Below the pieces are notes generated by a model that was not told the origin of the DNA, made no database searches, and worked only from the letters and a program-made list of their open reading frames with translations. From assembly GCA_021159265.1 (NCBI GenBank), contig JAGGSD010000292.1:1-30473 (forward strand): a DNA stretch of 30,473 bases. Direction: 5' to 3'. The position numbers were made by a program, and so were the translations under genes. The stretch is from Syntrophobacterales bacterium (GTDB lineage: Bacteria > Desulfobacterota > Syntrophia > Syntrophales > UBA6807). Below are positions 14,916 through 22,653 of the stretch, in pieces (the first letter of the stretch is position 1; the number at the start of each line of letters is the position of its first letter).

Positions 14916-17012
14916 TTATAAATGTTGAATTTGTTGTTTTCTGCTTATCTTGCAACCAATCCCCTTCAGATTGGGTGTGGCAAACTCTTTGCCGATTTTT
15001 TCCACAGAGGTAAGCATATTAAGGTTCGATTTTTCCCATCCATACTGAGATTCCGGCGATTCCTCAGGAAACCACCACCCATGAGATGCATTGATAATCC
15101 CGGGATGAACAGTATCGGTCAGGTTGGCAATTTGTGTTATCTTGCCATTCCTGGTTTCAATAATAACCTCATCGCCTTCATTAATACCATACTTTCCGGC
15201 CGTTTCAGGATGAATTTCAACTTTCGGGTGCGGTCTCATTTTTCTCAACTTTTTGACCCATCTGTAGGATGAATGGAGATAATAACGGCTCTTCGAACTG
15301 CTTAGTATGAGTGGATATTCCTGATCATCATCTTCAGGGAAACCGCTGAATTCAGGTAGAGGCTTTAATCTGAATTTTTCAGCCGTACTCAACTTTAATT
15401 CTACCTTGCCTGTAGGAGTTCTAAAGCCCTTTTCTTCATAAAGCTTGAATCTGTCATGACCTTTCAGATAACCTTTTTCAACGAACTGCTGGTATGTAAG
15501 GCCGGCAGGTTTGACAACATCTTCCAGAAATTCTTCATAATTATCCTTCCAGAGCTCCGGAGGACTGACAAGCTTGCCCAGTTCATTCATGATTTTTATG
15601 TCGGGCCAGCATTCCCCAGGAGGATCAACTACTTTAGGCCGGGCCAAAATGATACCGTGTCCAAGGCCATAGTGGCCGATATCGTTAATTTCAAACTGGG
15701 ATGCAACGGGAAGGACAATATCCGCCATGGCTGCCGTGGGTGTCATGAATAAATCGGCGACTGCCATGAAATCAAGATTCATGAAAGCTTCGTATGTCTG
15801 TCGGCTGTCGGCATAAGACAACATAGGATTTGCACACATGGCATAGAATCCTTTCACCGGATAAGGGGCACCTTTAAGGACAGCTTTTTTAAAAAATGTC
15901 GGCGCGATAGTCATCAGTCTGGGAATAACACGATAATATGTGCTGATCATTTCCTTTCTTTTGTCAGGAATAAGATCAGCCCGGACAAATGCTCCCAATC
16001 CCATGATCTCCGGGTCACGGGCCGCAACATTGCCTCCTGCAATATCAAGATTACCCGTTATTGCCATTAAACAAATAAGCGCTCTGACCGTGTCGAATGT
16101 ATGGATGTTATGTTCAATGGGATTCCCCCACTGTATGACAGCCGGTTTTGATGTTGCATAAAGTCTTGCTGTCTCCCTGATTAGATCGGCAGGTACCCAT
16201 GTTATTTCGGAGACTTTTTCAGGAGTGTATTGTTTGACATGCTCTGCAAGATCCTCAAAACCATAAGTCCACTTTTCGACAAAATCTTTATCATACAATG
16301 ATTCTCCGATAATAACGTTCAAGAATCCCAGGGCAAGGGCATTATCCGTTCCCGGTCTTATCTGAAGCCACTTCCTTGACTTATTGACCATGTCGATTTT
16401 TCTCGGATCGATAACAATTAGCTCCGTTCCCTTTTTCAACTGTTCCAGGAGCAGGCTGCATATTTCCCCCTCCTCATTTGTGGAAGTTATATTGCTTGCC
16501 CACAGGATGACCAGCTTGCTCTGGTGATGAAGGTCCGCCACAGGATAAAAACCGCATGTATGAACACCTGTTATCTCACGAGGGGCATGGCATACGTCCT
16601 GTGATGCGATAACATTAGGGGAGCCGAAGAGATTGGCAAGACGGATCAGGACAAAGTGTTCCAACCCTTTGGGCATACCGGCACCAAAGGCAACTCCCTT
16701 TGCGCCGTATTCTTCTTTTATATTATTCAGGTTTTCAGCCGTGTATTGAAGAGCCTCTCCCCAAGAAATCCTTTCCCATTTTCCCTCGCCCCGTTTCCCC
16801 ACTCTTTTGAGAGGATGTTTGAGACGATCGGGATGGGTGAGACGATCAGGTGATGCCACTCCCTTGGGACATATGTACCCCTTGTTTAAAAATCCGTCCG
16901 GATCTCCTTTGACTTCTACAATTTTGTTATCCTTCACACCAGCCAATAAACCACATCCACCATGATCCATTCGCGCGCAGTGTGTTCTCACCCAACGAAT
17001 ATCTTCATCCAT
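14916..17012 (-). CDS. Molybdopterin oxidoreductase, acetylene-hydratase-like
   Basis: A 698-aa bis-MGD (Mo or W) enzyme of the DMSO reductase superfamily. There is no Tat signal, so it is cytoplasmic. The iron-sulfur region is unusual: Cys12, Cys20 and Cys48 (ICPKG) are present, but between the first two stands A-R-M-D-H-G-G, so the usual second Cys is absent (Met15 or Asp16 in its place). Cys141 in DVCHAPR is the likely metal ligand. The middle (GTDNALALGFLNVII...LYDKDFVEKW) and the C-terminal pterin-binding domain (HPETAGKYGINEGDEV) resemble acetylene hydratase, as I recall it, in which Asp13 beside a cluster Cys and Cys141 are key. GGAGGT precedes the ATG. The neighbours are a cupin (21 nt downstream) and two alcohol dehydrogenases upstream. 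The substrate is unknown; hydratase-type or redox chemistry are both open. Confidence 0.85.
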   Translation of the reverse strand: MDEDIRWVRTHCARMDHGGCGLLAGVKDNKIVEVKGDPDGFLNKGYICPKGVASPDRLTHPDRLKHPLKRVGKRGEGKWERISWGEALQYTAENLNNIKEEYGAKGVAFGAGMPKGLEHFVLIRLANLFGSPNVIASQDVCHAPREITGVHTCGFYPVADLHHQSKLVILWASNITSTNEEGEICSLLLEQLKKGTELIVIDPRKIDMVNKSRKWLQIRPGTDNALALGFLNVIIGESLYDKDFVEKWTYGFEDLAEHVKQYTPEKVSEITWVPADLIRETARLYATSKPAVIQWGNPIEHNIHTFDTVRALICLMAITGNLDIAGGNVAARDPEIMGLGAFVRADLIPDKRKEMISTYYRVIPRLMTIAPTFFKKAVLKGAPYPVKGFYAMCANPMLSYADSRQTYEAFMNLDFMAVADLFMTPTAAMADIVLPVASQFEINDIGHYGLGHGIILARPKVVDPPGECWPDIKIMNELGKLVSPPELWKDNYEEFLEDVVKPAGLTYQQFVEKGYLKGHDRFKLYEEKGFRTPTGKVELKLSTAEKFRLKPLPEFSGFPEDDDQEYPLILSSSKSRYYLHSSYRWVKKLRKMRPHPKVEIHPETAGKYGINEGDEVIIETRNGKITQIANLTDTVHPGIINASHGWWFPEESPESQYGWEKSNLNMLTSVEKIGKEFATPNLKGIGCKISRKQQIQHL

Positions 17013-17085
17013 TTAACAAAACCTCCGACTTTGAAGATGCACGGCAAAAAAATTCCCTTCTCGCTAAAGCGCAACTATAAGAAAC

Positions 17086-17210
17086 TTAGTCCCTTAATTG
17101 TAAAGTTCGTGCCTGCCTGTGCCGCCTGCACGGCAGACAGGCAAAAATGACTTCGGCGTGAGCTCAGACTTCGGCGAGCTCAGTCGAACCGTCGAACGGC
17201 AAAAGAATTT
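17086..17210 (-). repeat. TTTACAATTAA repeat, copy 1, with nested second repeat
   Basis: Read on the - strand it starts AAATTCTTTTGCCG and ends CTTTACAATTAAGGGACTAA. The interior contains a hairpin-forming CTGCCTGTGC/GCACGGCAG (17113-17136) and, nested, a CTTCGGCG...GCTCAGTCGAAC repeat (17151-17199). TACAAT (- strand, 17102-17097) lies about 80 nt upstream of the oxidoreductase ATG. Confidence 0.65.
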
Positions 17211-17542
17211 AGTAAGTGTCCACTGAACGTCGAAATTAGAAAATAGAAATTGGAAATTTGGCCTCATGCTTTCAAGCCGTGAACGGCTGCAGGCTTTCAG
17301 CTTCGAGCTTTTCCGGCTTGTCTGGGTTTAGGAATCAAGAATAAATAAGTTATACGGATTGCGCCGCAATTTTGTTTGTTTTCGAGGCGTGTTGAGGCGC
17401 GCATAACTAGTATGTAAGCTTTGGCACAACACAGAAAACAAGCAAAAGGACAAGCAGGGTGTATGAGTTATTTATTCTTCCTGACTTAATAAGTTCCGAT
17501 AAAAATCTTACCGTTGCTATCCCGATTCTTCGAAATTTCGCA
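17211..17542. other. Gap between alcohol dehydrogenase and oxidoreductase genes
   Basis: No gene is seen. Repeat text includes 'cgaaattagaaaatagaaattggaaatttgg' (17234-17264; similar at 263-293) and 'tcaagccgtgaacggctgcaggctttcagc'. An imperfect palindrome frames part of it: 'ggaatcaagaataaataagttatacg' (17332) and 'gtatgagttatttattcttcctgac' (17460) are inverted relatives, which suggests one further inverted-repeat element of about 155 bp. Confidence 0.45.
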
Positions 17543-18793
17543 TCAGGTCCCCTTTTTGATCAGGTTCCTGTCAAGAGGCGCGCCTTCCCAAGCAGCTTCC
17601 ATAACCATCAGCATATCATCATAATCCAGCTCTTCGGGATTGTAGAATATAGAACCGTCACCCAGTGCTGCCCTGGCGATGTCAGGAAGCTTTTCTTTTG
17701 GAACCATCTGTTTTTCGTTTCCACCGCTTACCTCTTTAAAAAAGCGGGCATGTTCGCCATCGGTAGCCTCATGTAAATCCTGATTCATCCGGCGAATATG
17801 ATCAATGACCTTTTCCGCTCTTAAATGGTTTGGAGTTCCGGCATATATCTCTGCACCGGCCAGAGGTAAAAGCAGCTCGGCTGTGAGGTGTCCGTTTTTA
17901 TGCAGATTATACTCCAGGCCATAGGGAAGCAAAATAGACATGCAAACACCATGAGGAGCGCCGCACACGGAACCGACCGAATGCCCCAGGGTATGAACCA
18001 TGCCTACCATGGAGTTGGAAAAGGCCATGCCGGCCAATGTAGCAGCATTGGCCAGAGCCAGACGGCCGTTTTTATCGGAAGGATTTTTCACTACTTTTAA
18101 CAGGTTTTCGCTGATCAGATTGATTGCCGCCATAGCGCTTGTGTCACTCAGGGGATTTTTGGCCAGGCATGTATAGGCTTCGACAGCGTGGGACATAGCA
18201 TCCATGGCGGTTGATGCCGTGATAGAAAGGGGCAGAGTTAAGGTCATGCGCGAATCCAGAATAGCGATATCAGGCAAAAGAAAATAACTCACAAAGGCCA
18301 TCTTAAGATGTTTTTCATGATCTTTAATAACTGCGACCAATGTTACCTCAGAACCGGTACCAGATGTAGTAGGGATTGCGAGAAGCGGTTTTAATGGTTT
18401 CTTGAGAGCGCCAGCGCCACTGAGCAACATGAGATCATTAACATTTTCTGAAACGACAATATTTATTCCCTTGGCCGTATCCATGACGGACCCGCCGCCA
18501 ACGGCAATAAGAGAATCACAGCCGCTTTCCCGGTATACCTCTGCCAAATGGTTTACAACTCGTAAATCTGAATCCTGCGGGACGTCATCGGCAATGGCCC
18601 CGACGGTAATATTGTCTTTGATGGAGCCTGTAACAATGTCGATCAATCCGGCACCGGATACTCCTTTGTCCGTAACAATCATAGGTCTTTTCGCATGCAA
18701 ATTGGCCAATGCGCCTGGAATTTTCTCAAGGGCATCATAACCGGCAATTATCTTAACTCTTGAGCAAAACTCATAATATTCAGGTAAATGCAT
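17543..18793 (-). CDS. Iron-containing alcohol dehydrogenase (group III), canonical copy
   Basis: NAD(P)-dependent oxidoreductase acting on an alcohol or aldehyde, cytoplasmic. At 416 aa it is slightly longer than the usual 380-400. It has the dinucleotide motif GGGSVMD (99-105), PTTSGTGSEVT (141-151), and the full iron-ligand set Asp198, His202, His267 and His281, plus the active-site His271, in STAMDAMSHAVEAY and HTLGHSVGSVCGAPHG. The ribosome binding site is CGGAG before the ATG. It is paralogous to the next gene upstream (19135-20328). The gap to the oxidoreductase downstream is 530 nt, so co-transcription is uncertain. Substrate not determinable from sequence. Confidence 0.93.
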   Translation of the reverse strand: MHLPEYYEFCSRVKIIAGYDALEKIPGALANLHAKRPMIVTDKGVSGAGLIDIVTGSIKDNITVGAIADDVPQDSDLRVVNHLAEVYRESGCDSLIAVGGGSVMDTAKGINIVVSENVNDLMLLSGAGALKKPLKPLLAIPTTSGTGSEVTLVAVIKDHEKHLKMAFVSYFLLPDIAILDSRMTLTLPLSITASTAMDAMSHAVEAYTCLAKNPLSDTSAMAAINLISENLLKVVKNPSDKNGRLALANAATLAGMAFSNSMVGMVHTLGHSVGSVCGAPHGVCMSILLPYGLEYNLHKNGHLTAELLLPLAGAEIYAGTPNHLRAEKVIDHIRRMNQDLHEATDGEHARFFKEVSGGNEKQMVPKEKLPDIARAALGDGSIFYNPEELDYDDMLMVMEAAWEGAPLDRNLIKKGT

Positions 18794-18859
18794 GTGTTTG
18801 CTCCGTTTAACAATTATTAGTGCAGTTTCACGCTGGAATAAGGATTACAAGGTTATGCG

Positions 18860-18902
18860 CTTAATTGTAAAGTTCTTGCAAAAACGGCAAAAGAATTTCA
18901 TT
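18860..18902 (-). repeat. TTTACAATTAA repeat, copy 2 (short form)
   Basis: On the - strand: AAATTCTTTTGCCGTTTTTG followed by CAAGAACTTTACAATTAAG. There is no internal hairpin. TACAAT (18869-18864) lies about 70 nt upstream of the alcohol dehydrogenase ATG at 18793. A weaker relative (TTTTTACAATAAAG, + strand) is near 19009. The remainder of the 341-nt gap (18794-19134) is repeat text such as 'cgaatatcgaatttcgaaactcg' and contains no gene. Confidence 0.6.
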
Positions 18903-19124
18903 ATGGCTGATAAGTCCTTGCAAAACTTAAATCCGAATATCGAATTTCGAAACTCGAAACAATATCGAATGACAAAAATACAAATATCTAAACGGGAAAG
19001 AGTTAAACTTTTTACAATAAAGTTAATGCCACTTCTGTGGCGTTGATGTTTTGAACATTTGAATATTAGAAATTCGGATTTGTTTCGCATTTAGTGCTTC
19101 GTATTTCGAATTTCCAGTTTATCT

Positions 19125-19158
19125 GGGTTAGGGATTAATTCTCTAATCCCTCTAACCC
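19125..19158. repeat. Palindromic repeat overlapping the 3' end of an alcohol dehydrogenase gene
   Basis: GGGTTAGGGATTA (19125-19137) is inverted as TAATCCC-tc-TAACCC (19144-19158), a stem of 13 pairs with a 2-nt bulge. The palindrome contains the stop codon and encodes the last seven residues, GLEGLEN, of the gene on the - strand. It may fold as a transcript end, but there is no T run. Related text ('ccctaatcctgtaatctctctaatccgg') lies at about 14346-14380. Confidence 0.6.
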
Positions 19159-20328
19159 GAAAATGGGTTTGCCCTCCCAGGCATGTTCTAAAACAGTTAG
19201 ATAACCCTCAAAATCAAATTCAGCTGAGCCAAGGGAAACAGCTTTTTCGGCAATATCCTGCAGCATATATCGGGGTACTTCCGCCTCTTCCAGTGTACGG
19301 GGGATTTTACCTTTAGTGACATCATATAAGTCATGCTGCATTTGAATAATCATATTTATTGCCACACGAGCCCTTAACTTTTCTGAAGTCCTTGCATACT
19401 CGTCAAATCCTGCCAGTGGTAACAGCAGATCTGGTGTATGAAAATCGTTTTTTATCGTATTGTATTCCAACCCATAGGGTAGAAGAACATCCATGCATAT
19501 ACCGTGAGGAATGTCAAACATGTTACTCACAACCTCTCCGAGAGTATGAACTATACCCAGAGTTGTCCTGGAAAGCACACAGCCAGCCATTGCAGTGGCG
19601 TTGGCAAGGGCCATACGCCCCTTCCTGCTCCTGGATTTTTTAACAACATTAACCAGATTTTCAACAATGTACTGTATTGCTGCATACGCATACATGTCGG
19701 TTAATGGATTTTTTGCTTGGCAGGTATAAGCCTCGACTGCGTGAGTAAGGGCGGACATAACTGTTGCCACCACTATTTGCGAATCTTTAGCTTTGATAAT
19801 ACGGGGATCAATTACGACAATATCCGGCATCAGGAAATGGGAAGAAAAAGTCAAATCTTCAATTTTTGCAAATCGGGATGTTTCATAACCCGTCCCCGAC
19901 AAGGTCGGCACTAGAACGAATGGACCTAATGGATCAGTGATCAAATCATCTCCGGCCAAATTCTTGAGACTATGGATATTGCATGAAACAGCAATATTCA
20001 CTGCTTTTGCAACATTTACGACGGAACCACTGCCCAGAGCAACGATCGAATCATGTTCTTTGTTTCGATAAATATTTGAGATTTCTTCTATACATTTCAT
20101 ATCGGGAACATCTGGAACAGCGTCATAGATTCCAATGGTAATGCCTGAATTTTTAAAGGCGTTAATAATTTTTTGAACTGCTCCTTTACCTCCAATATCT
20201 TTACTGGCAATAATAAAAGGATTTCTGGAATTTAAGGCATTCAGTTCAATCGGGAGATGCTCCAGAGCTTTGTTGCCTGAGTTGGTCTTAACGGGACAAT
20301 AAAATTCGTAATTATCCAGTAAAAACAT
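19135..20328 (-). CDS. Iron-type alcohol dehydrogenase paralogue with altered active site
   Basis: A 397-aa full-length member of the iron-type alcohol dehydrogenase family, clearly a paralogue of the gene at 17543-18793, but several key positions differ. The iron-ligand Asp is Ser192 (VMSALTHAVEAY), the active-site His is Glu265 (HTLGEVVSNM), and the nucleotide motif GGGSVMD reads GSGSVVN (99-105). His196, His261 and His275 remain. The gene is open throughout with a good AAGGAGAG before the ATG, so it is being maintained, not decaying at random. It could be a non-catalytic partner subunit of its paralogue, a metal-independent or different-metal enzyme, or a binding protein. The C-terminal GLEGLEN comes from an intergenic repeat. 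Confidence 0.85.
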   Translation of the reverse strand: MFLLDNYEFYCPVKTNSGNKALEHLPIELNALNSRNPFIIASKDIGGKGAVQKIINAFKNSGITIGIYDAVPDVPDMKCIEEISNIYRNKEHDSIVALGSGSVVNVAKAVNIAVSCNIHSLKNLAGDDLITDPLGPFVLVPTLSGTGYETSRFAKIEDLTFSSHFLMPDIVVIDPRIIKAKDSQIVVATVMSALTHAVEAYTCQAKNPLTDMYAYAAIQYIVENLVNVVKKSRSRKGRMALANATAMAGCVLSRTTLGIVHTLGEVVSNMFDIPHGICMDVLLPYGLEYNTIKNDFHTPDLLLPLAGFDEYARTSEKLRARVAINMIIQMQHDLYDVTKGKIPRTLEEAEVPRYMLQDIAEKAVSLGSAEFDFEGYLTVLEHAWEGKPIFGLEGLEN

Positions 20329-20351
20329 AAATCTCTCCTTTTACATTGAGG

Positions 20352-20391
20352 TTTCCCTCCCCCTGACCCCCTCCCACAGCGGAGAGGGAAC
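20352..20391. repeat. REP-like GC-rich repeat
   Basis: The text 'tccctccccctgaccccctcccacagcggagagggaac' can fold with CTCCC against GGGAG-type strands and resembles the hairpins at 580-677. It lies in the 97-nt gap between the PagL-like gene and the upstream end of the alcohol dehydrogenase gene, on neither gene's ribosome binding site. Confidence 0.5.
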
Positions 20392-20438
20392 TTGAGTGCA
20401 ACGATGTGCATCAAAGAAGAAGGAGTTGACGGAGATTG

Positions 20439-21041
20439 CTAAAAATATACAGAATATCCAATAGTGCCGAAGTGGGTATTAATGCCTCCATTCGGTTTTT
20501 TGATGCCGGCATTGGACATATGTCGGAACCTGTATCCCAGATTGAGCGATGATTTTTCTGTCAGAAAGAACGAGAAACCGGCGCCGATAGTATCGGAAAA
20601 TATAAAGCCGTTAGCCTGATCTGTTGTTTGAACGGTGATATAATGAGGTCCGACAGAACCGAATATATAAGCAGAAATTTCTTCTGTAACGGGATGCAGA
20701 TATTTAAGCCCGACGCCAACACCGAATTCAAGGTCTGTTTCTCTCTCAAAGACCGGATTGATCTGAGGTTCGAGATATACCGAAAATGTCCCGCTATAAT
20801 TTTTAAGCTCCGGGATAAATCTTTTTAAATCGCACCCCAGATGCCAGATCAGCAATATAGGTTCATAGTTTCCTTCTTTTACATCTCCTGTTCCATAGCC
20901 TGTTATAATTCCCGATTCCGTCAACAAACGATTGTTTATATCGTTTGTGCCCGCGGCAGAATATGCAGGGAAGAAGAGGAGAATCATGATTGCCAGTTCC
21001 GCTAACACAACCTTGCATCGTATATAATTCACAAAAATCAT
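20439..21041 (-). CDS. PagL-like lipid A deacylase / acyloxyacyl hydrolase family outer-membrane protein
   Basis: PagL removes the 3-O acyl chain from lipid A in the outer membrane. The 200-aa protein has a signal-type hydrophobic N-terminus ending about AYSAAG, alternating beta-strand sequence of an eight-stranded barrel, and the C-terminal family motif RHMSNAGIKKPNGG close to the end, with His174 and Ser176 in the places of the PagL catalytic His and Ser. The position 12 residues after the Ser, Glu in PagL, is Asn188 here. I chose the ATG at 21041: GGAGG (21047-21051 complement) stands 5 nt upstream; an in-frame GTG at 21047 overlaps that site. It begins 2 nt after the stop of the heptosyltransferase gene, so it is the last gene of the lipid A/core operon. 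Confidence 0.8.
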   Translation of the reverse strand: MIFVNYIRCKVVLAELAIMILLFFPAYSAAGTNDINNRLLTESGIITGYGTGDVKEGNYEPILLIWHLGCDLKRFIPELKNYSGTFSVYLEPQINPVFERETDLEFGVGVGLKYLHPVTEEISAYIFGSVGPHYITVQTTDQANGFIFSDTIGAGFSFFLTEKSSLNLGYRFRHMSNAGIKKPNGGINTHFGTIGYSVYF

Positions 21042-21043
21042 AT

Positions 21044-22093
21044 TCACCTCCGTTCTTTTTCAGAATTCACGACTTGCATCGCCGCTTCAAATACTTCCTC
21101 TACGGTAATTTCTTTCATGCATCTTTTCGTATCACACTGCTTCAAAAAGCATGGGCTGCAGGACATTTTCTTTCGCACAACTATGTGGCCTTTTCCGTAG
21201 GGGCCCGTACGGGATGGATCTGTGGGACCAAATAAAGCCACTGTCGGGGCATTCATCGCCGCCGCTATATGCATGGGACCCGAATCTGTTGTAACCAGAA
21301 GCACGGATAACTTGTATAAGTATGCCAGATCTTTGAGAGTTGTTTGCCCCTCCAGATTTACGGAGGGAAAATTCATCATGGATTGAATGTGTTTGATTCT
21401 CCCGTCACCACTGTTCCCTGTAAAAACAACCTTTTGCTTTAAATCTTCTGCAATTCTGTCGCACAGCCGGGCAAACTTGACATCTTCCCAGAGCTTCGTA
21501 TCCCAGAATGCCACAGGATTTACTGTCACAAAAGGCTCATTAATGTCAATACCGTTTGCCTTCAAAAGTGTTTCAACCCTTGTCCTGTTTTCTTCTTCTA
21601 TGGGAATGTAAAATTCGGGGTTATCGATATCGGTTCCCAGATAGCGAATGAAATCAAGGTAACGGTCAACGGCATGTTTTTCCATATCCTCGGGAATTTT
21701 TTCGTTAAGAAAAAGACCGCTTAACTCCTGCATGCTGTCGTAACCTAATTTTCTTTTGCCGCCGCCGAGAATAACAATCATGGAACTCTTGGACAGCCCG
21801 TGAAAATCTATTACAAGATCGTACTTCCGATCCCTCAGGGTCTTGATGAATAATCGGATCTCAGAAATTGTTATTTTTATATCGTGAAATTTCTTTAGAT
21901 TTTCTATCCAGCGCTTCCGCCTGGAGATAATCACCCTGTCCAAGTAAGGATGGCCTCTGATGATGTCCGATGAGGCCTCCTCCACTACCCAGGTAATATG
22001 AGATTTCGGATATAGTTTTCTGAGAGCCGCGAGGGATGGCAGTGTATGGACGACATCGCCGATGGCGCTCAGTTTTACGATCAGGATATTCAC
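21044..22093 (-). CDS. LPS heptosyltransferase (GT9 family, WaaC-like)
   Basis: Transfers heptose from ADP-heptose to the inner core at the cytoplasmic face of the inner membrane. The 349-aa protein shows the GT9 N-terminal motif KLSAIGDVVHTLPSLAALR, typical of the WaaC side of the family, and the donor-site segment TTDSGPMHIAAAMNAPTVAL with LFGPTDPSRTGPYG. A C-terminal four-Cys cluster (CSPC...C...C) is shared with the other heptosyltransferase here. The start is GTG, overlapping the gmhB stop as GTGA. WaaC (heptose I) fits the motif and the presence of a separate WaaF, but acceptor specificity is inferred. Confidence 0.88.
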   Translation of the reverse strand: MNILIVKLSAIGDVVHTLPSLAALRKLYPKSHITWVVEEASSDIIRGHPYLDRVIISRRKRWIENLKKFHDIKITISEIRLFIKTLRDRKYDLVIDFHGLSKSSMIVILGGGKRKLGYDSMQELSGLFLNEKIPEDMEKHAVDRYLDFIRYLGTDIDNPEFYIPIEEENRTRVETLLKANGIDINEPFVTVNPVAFWDTKLWEDVKFARLCDRIAEDLKQKVVFTGNSGDGRIKHIQSMMNFPSVNLEGQTTLKDLAYLYKLSVLLVTTDSGPMHIAAAMNAPTVALFGPTDPSRTGPYGKGHIVVRKKMSCSPCFLKQCDTKRCMKEITVEEVFEAAMQVVNSEKERR

Positions 22094-22653
22094 TTGTTAC
22101 GGTCCTTCATAATCCATTTTACAGCATCAAGTATATCCTGAGCAATATAAACCGTTTTGCCCGTTTCAATAATACTCTTCCCATATCCTGTTTTAACAAG
22201 AATACCCTTGACGCCGGCCCTCCTTGCCGCCTGTATATCCTTGAGCATGTCTCCAATCATGTAAGACCGGGAGAGATCGATATCTATCTCTTCAGCGGCT
22301 TTTAAAAACATGCCTGGTTCCGGTTTTCTGCAGTCACAATCTGTTTTGTACGCACCGTCGCCTTCCGTTGGATGATGGGGGCAATAATAAAACTGATCAA
22401 TGAAGGCACCTTTTTCCCTGAGCATCTCATTGATCAGATTGTGGACAGTATCAATGAAGTCTTCATTGAAGAACCCCCTTGCCACGCCGGACTGATTCGT
22501 AACCACAACCGCCTTCATTCCACTTTCGTTAATTATTCGTATTGCCTCAAAAGTGGCGGGGAAGAGTTTAAGTTGCTCGAGATTGCTTAAATACCCCACC
22601 TCTTCATTAATCGTTCCGTCTCTGTCTAAGAATACAGCAGCGTTTTTTTTCAT
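22090..22653 (-). CDS. gmhB: D-glycero-beta-D-manno-heptose 1,7-bisphosphate 7-phosphatase
   Basis: HAD-family phosphatase of the ADP-heptose pathway. The 187-aa protein has motif I FLDRDGTIN (nucleophile Asp10, acid Asp12), VVTNQSGVARG, a zinc-binding insert with CPHHPTEGDG and TDCDCRKP, and motif IV MIGDMLKDIQAA. The ATG at 22653 overlaps the waaF stop (TGATG); a GTG one codon earlier is possible. It lies between two heptosyltransferases, completing with gmhA two of the steps to ADP-heptose. Confidence 0.94.
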   Translation of the reverse strand: MKKNAAVFLDRDGTINEEVGYLSNLEQLKLFPATFEAIRIINESGMKAVVVTNQSGVARGFFNEDFIDTVHNLINEMLREKGAFIDQFYYCPHHPTEGDGAYKTDCDCRKPEPGMFLKAAEEIDIDLSRSYMIGDMLKDIQAARRAGVKGILVKTGYGKSIIETGKTVYIAQDILDAVKWIMKDRNK

